Assembly (NCBI GenBank): GCA_029216955.1
Contig: JANAVB010003400.1
Span: 16,378,868 to 16,442,867, forward strand
Reading direction: 5' to 3'
Length of the DNA stretch: 64,000 nt
Origin: Iris pallida
Taxonomy: Eukaryota > Streptophyta > Magnoliopsida > Asparagales > Iridaceae
The notes beneath the pieces were generated by a model. That model was not told the origin of the DNA and made no database searches. It was given only the letters and a program-made list of their open reading frames with translations. The translations under genes were made by a program, and so were the position numbers. Positions 29,001-41,168 of this stretch are shown here, one piece after another; the stretch's first letter is position 1; every line of letters begins with the position of its first letter.

Positions 29001-29183
29001 AATTGCGCTTTTGTACTACAAGATATATTTTTGAAGTGGTTTCGATGTGCTACAAAATTGACGAAATGTGCTTTAAAAGAGCAATTTATGAATTTGGGTT
29101 GCCAAAATCGAACAGTGGAAAGTTAAGTTGCCAAAAACACCCGAGCGCTATACTTGGGGTGCCATTAGGGTAATTTAGCCAAA
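29001..29183. mobile_element. MITE / foldback element, right arm
   Basis: Reverse complement of the left arm (11747-11930), ending GGGGTGCCATTAGGGTAATTTAGCCAAA. The apparent frame at 28913-29173 crosses the LTR border and is not a gene. Confidence 0.75.
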
Positions 29184-29820
29184 CCTTTTTGTAGATCGAA
29201 ATATTTGTAGAATGAGGTCTATGTTTGTACTAACAAGCAAATATATGCTTTAGCTCGGTTAAAACTTTGTAGTAGGGAGGCAGAGTAGTGATTGCAAGTC
29301 TTTCCTACAACCTCTCTTCCTCTTTATAAGAAATTGATGATTGGATGCTGTATTCTTGTTGGTCTAGATTCTTAAGTTATTGCTTGGCAATGGGTTAGGT
29401 ACTAGAATAAGTGGCAAATAAGTGTTTAATCTGAACATAAATTTGGGATAGCAAGAGAGATATATGCCACTATTCTGGTGAAACTGTAATAAATTATTTT
29501 TTGTTCTTTGGCCTATTTGGAAAGTAGAATAGAAGTATTCTAGTCCAAGCTACACATCTATTAGGGAGAGTGAAAGGGTATGTGTTGTGATGTACTATTT
29601 TTTGGCAATAACTGCCTAGGCAACACTTTATCTTTCTTTTTTTCATTTCCATCTAAAGACAAACTTGAATACACATGATTGAATTATGGTGTATACGAGT
29701 TTGGGTCGCAAAAACCTCTCCACCTATTGAGTTGACCCTCCCAGACCTTGCATTAGGATGCTATAAATAACTTAAGTCTATCCAAATTTTGTGTTTGAAT
29801 AGAAAGAAGAATACATAGGA
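29184..29820. other. AT-rich stretch without recognised features
   Basis: No open frame of note, no repeat ends and no RNA gene were recognised. Confidence 0.5.
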
Positions 29821-29999
29821 AGGATAAGTTGTGCATTGGTAGTTATTTTTTCAAAATGGTGCTGCACGAGTTGTCATATTTCAATAACATGACAGCTCAT
29901 GCCTTTCACTCTCCTTGAATAAAAAGGTATTCTCCACTAGGGCTCGAACTCCAACCACTTAGGTCGCATGCATCTCTCTTAACCGTTAGGCTAGAGGTC
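29821..29999 (-). mobile_element. tRNA-derived SINE-like sequence
   Basis: On the minus strand, TAGCCTAACGGTTAAG (29993-29978) fits a Pol III A box and GGAGTTCGAGCCC (29952-29940) a B box, with about 25 bases between, as in tRNAs and SINEs. No acceptor stem pairs around them, so it is not a tRNA gene. The head abuts the (TA)n repeat. The tail is unclear, possibly near the AAAAAATA at about 29850. Confidence 0.5.

Positions 30000-30000
<1 letters not shown>

Positions 30001-30090
<90 letters not shown>
30001..30090. repeat. (TA)n microsatellite
   Basis: About 43 to 45 TA units. Confidence 0.95.
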
Positions 30091-30092
<2 letters not shown>

Positions 30093-30718
30093 CAAGTTGT
30101 AGGAAGGGGAGGTAGTACGGTTCCTTCTTAATGGGTTCAATCCCATAGGACAACAATGATGTTTACTAATTTGAATTTCGAAGTCAGACCCGTGTGGATT
30201 CCTGTGGGAGAGCTAACCTGCTAACAAAACTCACTACTTTCAATTATTGGGAACACTAACATCCTAACTAAAATTGCCAATACATGTCCGTGTGGATATT
30301 GTGGAATCATGTTGGAAGTTTGATATTGTAAGGTAGAAAATAGGGATGAAGCGATGAGGATTGGGTGGGTTGTGTCCCCCTCCTAATTGGTGTTTCTTAT
30401 TTTAAAATAATAACACAAGTTATAATTCTTTTCCATATTTTTTTTATTAAATATGTATATAAATCTTCCAAAACTATTTCATTATCAAAATTTTAATATT
30501 AAAGCTATTTCCTTCCAGTTTGATTCATATTAATATTTTAAAATACTATTTTAGTTTCAATTATACCCAACAATTTCAAGTTTTACAACATTTAATCTAT
30601 AAAGTATAGTAACTAAATTGGATTCAAAAAGCATATAGGAACAAAATGTTATCAGCCCCATCAACTTTATATTTTACAAGCCTTTATAATTATAAGATTT
30701 TAGTATTGCAATAAAGTT
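30091..30718. other. AT-rich stretch without recognised features
   Basis: No coding frame, repeat end or RNA gene recognised. Confidence 0.5.
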
Positions 30719-31165
30719 TAGGGGTCTGCTTGGATTGAGGGTTAAGAGAGTTAAGTAAGAGAAAGTTAAGTGAGGAGAAAATAAAGCCATGCTTAATTTG
30801 AGGGTGGAAATTTAGAAGGGAGGGTTAAGTGAGGGTTTATTTCACCATTTTTATCCATTTTTAATCTCCAAATCGGAGGATTAACGAGGGAGTTGAGAAA
30901 TTTTGTTTAAAAAGTCATAAATATTCCTTATTTGTTTTATAAAATATCATAATTTTTTTCTCTATTTTTTCTTGTTTTCAACATGTTAATCAGTAGCTTC
31001 CTAATTTGTAAAGATATTTTGACAAGTTCTAATTAAAATTTTAATCAAATTTAATTTTATGGCATATGTAATAAGGTTATTTTGGTAACTATCATATTTT
31101 ATTAATTCTCTTCTCAATCAAAACCTCCAATCCAAGCAAAGTTATTAAACACCCCACACTTAACT
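30719..31165. mobile_element. MITE-like element with imperfect inverted ends
   Basis: The left end, GGGGTCTGCTTGGATTGAGG, is mirrored near 31115-31160 by CCTCCAATCCAAGCAAAG and ACACCCCA. The interior is AT-rich and non-coding. The GGGTCTGTTTGGATTG-type terminus is common in plant MITEs. Target duplication not established. Confidence 0.4.
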
Positions 31166-31176
31166 CTTCCCCCAAG

Positions 31177-31443
31177 GGCTTGTTTGATTAGCTAAAAGTG
31201 GGTTGAAAGTGGTCCCAAATTAGAAAGTGAGCTGAACTGAAACGAGTTCAGCTGTTTGGTTCAACTCTTTGAAACTGCTCAGAAGCACTTGATTTGACTC
31301 ATTTCAGTTTCTGTCTCCCACCAATTCTTCCATTTTCACCTCTATCTATATTTGGTTGAAACTGCTGTTGAATCCAGAGTAAAAGAGAGATAGAGAGAGA
31401 GAGAGAGAGAGAAAGAAAGAGATAGAAAGTGATAGTTCACTTT
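31177..31443. other. Possible MITE end and (GA)n microsatellite
   Basis: AGGGCTTGTTTGATTAGC at 31177 resembles another MITE terminus, but no matching end was found. (GA)n stands at about 31393-31412. The stretch ends where the gypsy-B LTR begins. Confidence 0.35.
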
Positions 31444-33778
31444 TGTCACGACATGCCCCCGGGTTTCGGACGCAAGCTCGTGAGCAAGCCAGCTACGTAT
31501 CGAGCGGACTTCAGCCCGACTCGAATACGTAAACGTTGTCACAGTTAGGGTAAACTGCCAAATCATGACAAACAAATCTATATCTCAAATCTACAATAAG
31601 TGTACAAAATATGAATGAACAAGTATGGGTCATGGTCTGCAGTCCACTAGCATATATGTCCGATAAGACTCTAAAGAAAGTAACAAGAGTCTAAAACTGA
31701 ATCAGGAAACAGGATATCTCATGATAAGGTATGAAAGCACAAGCGAATAATAAACATAATAGCGATACCTAAATTCCGTAAGCATATCATCACTTCCGCC
31801 ATCCAGAACTGCTAACTAACTCCACGCAATCACTAACCTGAAGAGATCATCAGGTCCTCAGAGGACATAGCAAGATACATAAAAACATGCCTATCTAGCA
31901 GTTTAATTATGCATGATAATATAAACAAGAAAAGACACTTAAACATGGCACGAGACTACGACCAAATTGCTACCAAGTGACTAACGACAAGTGGCTACTG
32001 ACAGGTGACTATGAACTGGAATACAAGAATAACTACACGTAACTGAACTGCTGGATGAACAAGTGAACACGAGATCAATGGAATACCAAACCCTCGTCCC
32101 GAGTGGACTCGCAGGTTTGAACTAATCACTAACCCTCGTCTCGAGTGTGGACTCTCTGGTTAGTTCTAATCACTAACCCTCGTCCCGAGTGTGGACTCTC
32201 TGGTTAGTTCACGGCAAAACACCCTCGTCCCGAGTGTGGACTCTCTGGTGCCGAGTAATAAGTCAACATCCTCGTCCCGAGTGTGGACTCCCGGATGTAA
32301 ACCGATCAAGGCAAACACCCTCGTCCCGAGTGGACTCCTTGGTGCCAAGGAAACAAACACCCTCATCCCGAGTGTGGACTCTCTGGTATAACGGATCAAC
32401 CCTCGTCCCGAGTGTGGACTCTCTGGTTAAGAACAAAAACGATACAGGAAAATCGCAGTTCAACTACACGTACTTGTTCCAAGACACGACTCAATCAGGG
32501 TACAGGTGAGACAAGGTATAACTTGGTCAAGACACATATAAGGGCTGCTATAGCATGGACTATAGTGTGAACAAGATGGTATACTACACTAACAAGTCAA
32601 GCAAGATAATAAACATGTAAACATGGTATGCAAAAATAGATAAATCAAGTCAACTAGAAAACCAATGATAACATATAAGATCTATAGCAAATAGTATATC
32701 TAGTGATAATACAATAACAACATGAAAACTATAGACATGAATTTAAACTGTAGAGGAAGGCAAGGTATCTTGCCTGGTGGTAGCACGAAGAACTGACAAT
32801 ATACCATCAACTGGTAAGCCAATAAGTCCAAATCTCACAACTGTCTTCGGAAGCTGAAACAGACATTGCCAACATTCTCAGAATAGTCAAATTAGCTAGG
32901 ATTGCCTCTCCTTAAGTCCAATTCTGGAAACAGGGGCAAAACGATAATTTTGGGCAAAAACTGTGTCCGCCGTTGGACCCGTTTTACACCAAAAAGCGTT
33001 CTAGAGTCAATGGTCTCTAAAGTCATCAAACATTTTGATGATACGAACCCAATGGTATGTCCAGTTTTGGATTCCGATGGACCGTGCACAAAATTGCCCG
33101 TTGAATCGGACCGTGGGACCCGCAAAACGGCGATCCGATCAACAGTCTCAGAATTGGACCAAACTTGGCATACAGGACCAGAAAAATGATACGGTCCTGT
33201 TGGCGTAAGTTTCGTCTCGATCGTCGAAGGGGCGCTGCTGGTACGGCGGGGCCGCACGGAGCTGCTGTCGGCCGGGGCTTCGGGACAGCAGCGGGGAACC
33301 GCTGCTGGTGCACGCACGGGGCGCTGGTGTGCGGCAGTAGCAGAGGGGTCGCCGGTGGTCGCAGAGGGCGGCAACGATCGGTCAGATCGGTCGGGGCACG
33401 ACAAAAATAGGGCAAGAGCGGTGTCACGCAAACGGGATATCACGGGGAGTACGGGGACGACTTCGATTTCGGAAATGGAGGAACGGAGAAGAAGATATGG
33501 GGAGTTTGTGAAGGTGGGAGGGCGAAAAACTCTGTGATGCTTCTGATGGTGAGAGGGTTTCTGAGTTAAACTCTATGTGAGTTCCAGATCCGGTTGGGGG
33601 TGTACACGCAGGACCAGGCGAGAGGGGGTCCGTGGGTTGATTGGGTGTCATGGGTTTCGAGTTGGGCTTGGGTTTGGGTAGCTAGGTATTGGGCTTAAGT
33701 ACTAACAAAGCAATGGGCTCACAATTATAATTAATAAAACATGAATAAAGTAAATACACAAAAGTTATGGGCTTCACA
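31444..33778 (-). repeat. Gypsy-B 3' LTR
   Basis: 2,335 bases on the minus strand, TG...CA. It holds a GC-rich block (33190-33440) and the spaced hairpin repeats (32091-32427). Open frames of 133-183 codons in the GC-rich block occur on both strands and are not called. Confidence 0.85.
32091..32427. repeat. Eight regularly spaced hairpin repeats in gypsy-B LTR
   Basis: A 25-28-base unit, CCCTCGTCCCGAGTGTGGAC plus TCTCTGGT, starts at 32091, 32133, 32177, 32222, 32269, 32318, 32360 and 32400. Spacing is 40-49 bases and the spacers are variable. Each unit contains two small inverted repeats, CTCG-TCC-CGAG and GAGT-GTGG-ACTC. Two units lack TG in the middle. This is not a CRISPR array. Confidence 0.85.
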
Positions 33779-33815
33779 ACCTTCCCTCCTTTAAAACTTT
33801 CGTCCTCAAAATTTC
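33779..33815 (-). other. Gypsy-B polypurine tract
   Basis: Minus strand: TTTGAGGACGAAAGTTTTAA, then AGGAGGGAAGGT next to the LTR start. Confidence 0.8.
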
Positions 33816-33839
33816 AACCAATAATGAAATAGAGGGATA

Positions 33840-35096
33840 GAACATACCTAGAAAAGATGAAGATACTTCTTCCTCATCTCGTCCTCTCGCTCCTAGGTAG
33901 CCTCTCTTGGGGAGTGGTGACGCTAAGCTATCTTGACTAGGGGATCATTGTGCGCCTCAATCTCTTCTTCGTACGGTCTATGATCTCCACTGGTTACTCT
34001 TGCACAGTGAGGCTGGGTCCAACTTCCAGTTCTGAATGATCTACCACATGGCTCGGGTCTAGTACGTAATGCCTCAGCTGCGATACGTGGAAGACGTTGT
34101 GCACGCCTTCAAGACTGGATGGTAGAGCCACTTTGTATGCTACTTCTCCAATCCTGCTCAGTACTTCAAACGGACCAATATAGCAGGGACTCAGCTTCCC
34201 AACTTGGCCGAATTTGATTGTGCCTCTGGTAGGTGATATTCGATAAATACCTGATCTTCGGCCTCAAACCCAAGATTCGATGCCTGCTATCCGTCCAATG
34301 CTTTTGGCTGTCTTGTGCAAATCCTTAGCGTCTATCTGATCATCTTCATCTTCTTAGATGTATCTGTAACCATCTCTGGCCCCAACATGACTCGATCACC
34401 AACGTTGTCCCATGCTAAAGCAGTACGACAACGATATCCATATAATGCCTCAAACGGTGTCAACTGAATGCTGGCCTGGTAGCTATTGTTGTAGGAAAAC
34501 TCAACCAGGTATAGGTGATCTTTCTAAGATCCTCCAAACTGTAGGACGCATGATCTCAACATATCATCAAGCGTCTGAACAGTCATTTTGAACTGGCCGT
34601 CGATCTGCGGGTGGTACGCCATGCTGAACTTCAGCTGTGTGCCCAACCTTTCCTGCAAGCTCTTCCAATAATATGAAGTGAACCGGGTATCCATGTCGGA
34701 TACGATGCTGACTGGAACTCCATGAAGCCAGTATATGTTCCGTATAAATAGAGCTGCTAACCTTTCGGTGGATAAACCAACCTTGAAAGGAATAAAATAG
34801 GCAGACTTGGTCAGTTTGTCCATAATTACCCAGATAGCATCCTTTCCTCCTTGGGATATGGGTAGCCCTGTTACAAAATCTATGGTAATATGTTTCTATT
34901 TTCACTCTTGAATAGGAAGAGGTTGTAACAAACCTGCTGATCTCTGACGATCTGCATTCACCTACAGGCAAATCAAGCACCGGAAGACGAATTCTGTCAT
35001 GTCTCGTTTCATTTCAAGCCACTATACATGTTCCTCATGTCCTTGTACATCTTGTTCGCTCTTGGGTGTATAGAATGTTACGACTGATGTGCCTCC
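33840..35096 (-). pseudogene. Gypsy-B integrase remnant
   Basis: Minus-strand pieces in order: RSAGLLQPLPIQE, HITIDFVTGLP, MDKLTKSAYFIPF (34823), HGVPVSIVSDMDTRFTS, YHPQIDGQFKMTVQTLDDML, LTPFEALYGYRCRT, GVHNVFHVSQLRHYVLDPSH, then REATWEREDEMRKKYLHLF near 33865. The core stretch 34823-34524 is open for 99 codons; elsewhere there are stops (such as a TAG replacing Trp in the chromodomain-like end) and frameshifts. The family is the one that also ends 2714-2971. The N-terminal part is cut off by copia-2. Confidence 0.85.
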
Positions 35097-36358
35097 TGTT
35101 AGGGTTATATACTAAAAGCATCACTTTCGTAATAACCTTATTTCTTAAATTTTGAATGAGAATCATATGGGCAAATATTTGCATATTGTATTTGTTGCAA
35201 GTGTTAATGCAAATGTCTGATATTCTATATTGTAGATAATATGGTGTGTGGTGTCACACAGAAGATCATATTATCAGTTCCCTATGGAGTATATAAATAG
35301 TTCACAACCTAGATGGACTTGGACAATCTATTAGAAAGGTTGTAGTGTAATCTGGTATTAGTCTATCTTGACTATAGGTTTACACTAGTACACTTTGTGT
35401 GTATTGAACCGGACCACTTGAGGTTGTTCTCTTTGTACTGATTACATAAGAGAACAAACACCTCTGTTATTATGGATGCTTGTGCTCTTAATCCGGATAT
35501 AATAACGGACATGTATATGCAGTGTGCATTACTTTGACTCATAAAAGAGTGAGATTCATTATGGATCAACAACCTCTATAAATTGGGTAATAACATTGTA
35601 TGTATAATGGGTTGTTGATTATAAATAGAATCCATGTCCCGATACATCGGGTTGATGATGTCCCCTTAAGGAGCTCATAAGGATTGTCATGTAAACCCTG
35701 CAGGCAGATTATATCTGACATGACAAATGAAGTTGAGCGGTACTACTTAAGGATAAAAGATGTCAAATCAATATAGTTGTTAGTAACTTAATTTGATCGA
35801 CGGACATACGATAGCTTAACATGGGGAGCCAAACGAACATATAATAAAAGGAGCCCACAAACATAATTTGGGATTAGGAGGTAGTGCAACAATAGCTCAT
35901 TAGTGGACCGAGATATTGTTAATGGGCCTGGATTGTGTGTTCGGACTGAACACGGGATATCCAGATCCGTTAGGAGGCCTAACCCTAATTTCTCCTCATG
36001 GTCCCTGTCGTAGCCTATAATATCCTCTATTCTCTGGCCGCCAAATTACTGATCAGAAATCTGAAACTTTTTCTAAATTCGTGATTTACTTAAGGAGAGA
36101 AAGAGAGGACTGCCAAGGAGAAGAAAAGGTTGGAAGATCTCGCCCACACGACATCCAACTCGAGGAAGGAATACGTGCAAAGATCTTGGGGTCGTCCGCT
36201 CGAGATTGCCAGGAATTACTTGTCTCCTTTCCGCCGCAGGTATAATTCGTGAACCATAGTTTTCGCCTATGAAGGGTTAGAACACGTATTAGATCTGTTT
36301 AACTTTCTATCGATCAATACGCACACCAAAGGAAGGGTCCTGGGAATCCCCACTTCCA
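35097..36358 (+). repeat. Copia-2 5' LTR
   Basis: 1,262 bases, TGTTAGGGTT...CACTTCCA. Inserted in gypsy-B; the expected target duplication would be CCTCC (35092-35096), but its partner is beyond the gap. Confidence 0.9.
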
Positions 36359-36363
36359 TTAGT

Positions 36364-36376
36364 TGGTATTAGAGCC
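36364..36376 (+). other. Copia-2 primer binding site
   Basis: TGGTATTAGAGCC, one base from the common TGGTATCAGAGC that pairs with initiator-Met tRNA, five bases after the LTR. Confidence 0.85.
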
Positions 36377-36477
36377 ACTTTGGATCTACGTATTGATTGA
36401 TACGTCCATGTTGTCCAATAAAACCTGTGCTGTGTAATAATCGATAGATGTAGATCTGTTCTAACTTGGTTTTGCAG

Positions 36478-39400
36478 TGTAGCACCCAGTTTCCCAAATG
36501 AGGGTAATTTTGAAATTTCGTGTTTATAATTATTTTAATAATAATATTTAATTCATGATATAATTTTTGGTGATTTTAAGTCATTTTAAAATTATTTAAA
36601 TCAATGACTTGTGGTTTTGACGTTTTGCTAGTGAAATCCTAGATACTGTTTGACCTAGAGCCTAACCATGTAATTATGATATTTTAATATCATTTTTGGC
36701 CTAAGGATATTTTTGCATTTGACCTCTTTAAATTATTTTGATATTATTTTATTTTTATGATATTGTTTTGGGGTTATTTGAGTCGGGTTCGAATTTCAAC
36801 TCAATCCGACTTGAAACGGGGACCCGGGAGTAGTTTGACTCTAGTGGGACCCACACACTAGTTAGGCATGGCCTACATGATATTAATTTTAGTCCACATG
36901 ATAGAAATATTTTAGTTAGAGGTTAGACTAATTATTATGGATAAGGTTAGCATGATTAGAGATTTTAGAATGACTAATTTAGCCCCAACCAATTAGCCCT
37001 TTCCTAATATTCATAGAATAGGTTAGTGGGGGCATTTTGGACCTTACATAATAGGACAAATAGTCTCATATGGCCAGCCACTTTGGGAGAGGATAGGCTC
37101 AAGTTCATTTCATTATTCTCATCCACACTCTCTCTCTTGTTCTTCCCCAAATTCCTAGAGAGCAATTCCTAGCAATTTCTCCACCAAATCCTTCCATTTC
37201 ACCACCAAATTTTCTTCTTTCTTCTCCATTCTAGCCAAGGAGGAAGCTACCCAAGTTTGGGAGGATTCGGAGCTCGTTCGTGTCCTTTTGGAATCTCTAC
37301 GTGTCGGTGTCGCTCCGGGAAGGCTTTTCTTCGATTCGAACTACCGGGAGGTATAAATCCCTTTCTTTTCATTTCCTCATGCATATAGGTCTATTTTGAA
37401 CCCATAGGAATGACCCCCATGGTTGTATCTCCATTTGTGTCCATTTCGTCCATTTGGAGGTTATAGGAGTGTCCTTTGTGTTATGGTTGTGTCCATGTGG
37501 GAAAATCCCAAATTTGGACACACTATGTGTGTTGTTATGTATGAATGAATTATTACATGTTTAATCTCATATTTTTGTATTGGAGATGTGTTCTATAGTG
37601 TCTCATATAAATATATTAGTGTAGAGAGTGAGTACTTGATATTATGTTATATACTTGTGTTCTTTTGTCTCAAACTATCCAAATCCGTCAATTTTATCCA
37701 CGTTTTTAATTTCAGCCCTAACTTAGAAATGTCATAACTTCTAGCTCAAAGCTCGGTTTAATCTTCCGTTTTTTTAAAAGAAGCGTATTGAAGTTAGCTT
37801 TCCAAAAATATGTATTAATAGGCCTAATTCTTTCTGTAACTTTCTGAAGAATTATTTGAGTGTCAGCTGTACGAAAGACAAACGCGTTCTCGGTGTTTTC
37901 ACGATTCTGGGAGTTTCCGAAAACGAAAACGCGATCCGTTTGAAGTTTCGGAAAGCTAATACATAGATCTATAACATACTTTAATCCTAGATTTTAATTC
38001 ATGCTGAGATGGTACATTATTGATCATTAGTAGGAGTTACTATTCGGCATATGTTTTGTGCACCATTGTGTGTAATATAATGTTCTATTTGATTTTAACC
38101 CATGTTAATGTATATACATTATGTAATTAAATAAAGAATACAAGCATGAGTAAATGGTTAAATAAATGATGTATGAGGTGTAAGTATCCTATCTAATGTA
38201 AGCATGTATAAGTATGGCTTGTAATGAATATGTAGGTTCCATAGTATATAATGTATGGTGCATATAGTAGTGCAAGAGAATAAATGAATGATGAATGAAT
38301 GCAAGCATGAATGTAATGTAATAGATGTATATATGCAATATACAAGTTAATGAGATGTAATGTTCTATGTAACACAAATCCTATATTACCTCATGTACCC
38401 CTTATACTATGTTGACACTATCACACTTGACACTTTGTTCACTTACACTTTGACACTCTTTGATATGTATACACTATGTATGTCCATTTAACCCTCACTT
38501 GCCCCTTTGCCATGTTCACATACACACACATAGCCTCTTAAATAAGTATTTATGAATACAGTTAACTTAGCTATGTATGTATATTATATATGTTAGCATA
38601 TTGTGTTGTAATATATATGTTTATATAACCATTTGAAATGCCATGATTATAGACCTAATGTTGAATACCAATATATGGATATGTATATGTGTAGACATAT
38701 ATAGCTTAAAGTAATAGATTACCTAGTGTATATCCAATGTGAATTCTTGCCTATTTGAGTATTGAATAATTGCATGCTATATAGAGTTGGGTGTATATTG
38801 GCTTGTACAGCCTTGTATTGATGTGTGCTTGCTAGGATAGTTTTGGTTAGGCCTAGTAAGACTTGCTGGTTAGGACATGACCTAGTTTGACTAGTGCAGT
38901 TGACCAGAGTTGACCAAGGGTTGACTTTGGCCTAGTTTGACCTAGATTCATGTAGAATGCATTGTAGTACTTTATATTACCCTTTGGACATGTTGTGACC
39001 TGTGCTGTTCTAATTAGGAGCCAGACACCACTCCTTGGACAGTACGTTTCACATTGGACACTCAGATACAGGCGAGTACATTCTCTGATCATTTTATATC
39101 CTGCTTAGAATTATTTTCTGCAGTAGATTACTTTACTTGTACTGTCACGATGGTCACACGGATTGGTACTATATGGATCCTTTCTTGAGATGTTATCCTT
39201 AGGGAGCATCGGGTACTACGTGTTCTGTGGTTTTACTTACATGGCGTATCACTATGCTTCTTGGTTCACTTGATTACTTGTGACATGTACCCTCATGATC
39301 ACAGAGTCTCTTGAATCTTACACAGTTGGGTAACCCCCAGACTCCCTATTTATGGGACATCCATGTATCACCCTTCGGGGGCCGTGCATGGAATCATATA

Positions 39401-40127
39401 ACATAACCTGGCTGGATCCTTGTGTATTGATTGGGGGTAGGGGGAGTAGAAGTGGACATGTGAATAATACACCAGTAGTATCTTCATTGAATCATTTCGT
39501 AGTGTCTTCATTGAATCATCCCAGGCCATTTATATGTTCATGTTGTACTCTGACTCACTAGTCACTGCTAGTTCTCTATGTATAGTAGATATTTCTATTA
39601 TAGTTCTCTCTCTGTTTTTATACTGCACTTGTTTCAGTACTTGTATCTTACTTTACTATATGATTATATTTTCTAACCTGCTATGATCTGTTGAGATGTA
39701 CTATACTCGCTCCAGTCCTGACTGGACCTGTTGATAAATTTTACAGATAGCCTGGAGGTGCCTGCTAGCCTAGAGGAGACACCTTAGAGGATGTTTAGAT
39801 AGTTATTTCATTTGTCTGGAGTTGTACTTGATTTGTGGATTACTGTATTTGAGTTTTGAGATGTATTCTTGGGTTTATATATCTTAGACACTTAGACTTC
39901 TATCTCCTGTATCTCTTTTGGATTTCATGTTTTATCTATCATTATCATGCTCTGCCTTAGATGTGATTGAGACTGTATCTGCTATGTCACCCCCATTCGG
40001 GGAGTATAACTGCTTAGCATTTATTATTAGATGTTGTGACCTAGGACAGCGTTCTACCGGCGACACTGCGGCGTAGGCTGGGCGTTGTTACGTTCTCGTA
40101 CCCAAACAGTGGGTGCGGGTCGTGACA
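36478..40127 (+). mobile_element. Solo Ty3-gypsy LTR in copia-2 leader
   Basis: 3,650 bases, TGTAGCACCC...GGGTCGTGACA, with no internal region. Flanks TGCAG (36473-36477) and CGCAG (40128-40132) match at four of five bases, as expected for a target duplication. It is related to the LTR at 3057-6565, with five TTGAC words at 38880-38945, GGCGAGTACATTCTCTGA near 39071 and a shortened mini-ORF at 39749-39787. Probably formed by LTR-LTR recombination. Open frames inside it are not called. Confidence 0.85.
39749..39787 (+). pseudogene. Shortened LTR mini-ORF (copy 3)
   Basis: After TTTTACAG the frame in the same phase as copies 1 and 2 reads SLEVPASLEETP then stop. The CxTYYG part is missing, so this copy appears deleted. 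Confidence 0.3.
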
Positions 40128-40132
40128 CGCAG

Positions 40133-41168
40133 GCATCTTGGATCCAGCTATTATGGTCCAAAGCATGTTTTTGATTGTGTTGTTTAAACCACGGACATGT
40201 CGTGGATGTTGTTGTTGCTGTGGATGTAATTAAAATTACGAGGGTTGATCGTGCTTATTATTTTAATTTTTCAATCTAGATTATGTGTGAACTCCTTCGG
40301 GAGGCATAGGATTGATGTAATTTTAATTATTTTTGATCACTCGTGATGGCGGTGGTGGATGTTTCTGACGTCGGATGAGATGTTGGTTTTAAGCAGTCCA
40401 GTGGCAGACAGATGATTTTCGATGAAGGAATCGACAGCCAAAACCTAAAAAAATGGCCATAATACTTGGATATTTTCTCTTTTTTTCATTTTGCTTTTTC
40501 TGATTACGCATGTTTATTATTGTGTGGTTATTTTTTTGAAAAATCAAGCCTACATTAATAATGGACAACATGGACATAATATCAACTAGTAGAAAAATTT
40601 TCATTATTAAATAACTAAGTGGGAGAGGATATTTATTTAGTATAAATCCTATGGTCTCCATTACTGGTTTGTAGGTGATGTAATTATACTTGCATATTGG
40701 CTTTAGTGCTTTCCTCCATATCGGATGAGTATAATTATGGATCACCAGTACAAACTTCCTTAGGGATAATTGTAGAAAGTTACCTAGTATGTGTTCACTT
40801 CTCCATCTGAAGGAACTCACTACAAGGTAATGGACTTAGTATTAAGTAATGGTATACACTTAGATACAAATAATGGTATCCTTCCCATCGGAGTCTCTGC
40901 TATTATTTGTATGACCAGAGCAAGACCAGCATATTAATTTTATTTGTCATAAAGTTATGTTGACATGATAGTAAAATTAATAAGAAAAACCTATTTGAAC
41001 AAAGTTAAATTTGTATACGTCCACACTATCGTGGCATGCTAAATTCATGGTGTTCAAGGTGTTGGTGAATTTCTTATTATTGTTTTGAGGGAATCAATAT
41101 TTAGTTAATTCAAAAAGTTTTTTTGTCCTACATAATTTTATTTATGTGATTCTCAGGATTTCAAAAAA
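40133..41168 (+). other. Copia-2 leader, second part
   Basis: Non-coding leader between the solo LTR and gag. The 143-codon frame on the minus strand (40820-40389) is rich in Asn and Lys, resembles no family and is taken as chance. Confidence 0.6.

Larger units (their letters stand above)
31444..35096 (-). mobile_element. Gypsy-B: Ty3-gypsy 3' part, reverse orientation
   Basis: On the minus strand: integrase remnants (35096 down to about 33840), polypurine tract (33796-33779) and a 2,335-base 3' LTR (33778 to 31444) starting TGTGAAGCCC and ending CATGTCGTGACA. The element is cut in its integrase zinc region by copia-2 at 35097. The rest should follow copia-2 but is not in the window. Confidence 0.85.

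Noticed and set aside
29940..29993. tRNA gene
   Set aside because: A and B boxes are present but there are no pairing acceptor or anticodon stems; a SINE promoter explains it better.
32091..32427. CRISPR-like array of short repeats and spacers
   Set aside because: Units contain mismatches and two lack TG, spacing varies, and the array lies inside the LTR of a plant gypsy element with no cas genes.
32892..33443. 183-codon minus-strand frame (and the overlapping 133-codon frame) in the gypsy-B LTR
   Set aside because: GC-rich LTR leader block with open frames on both strands and no recognisable family.
40389..40820. 143-codon minus-strand frame in copia-2 leader
   Set aside because: Antisense to the element, low-complexity Asn/Lys-rich sequence, no recognisable domain.
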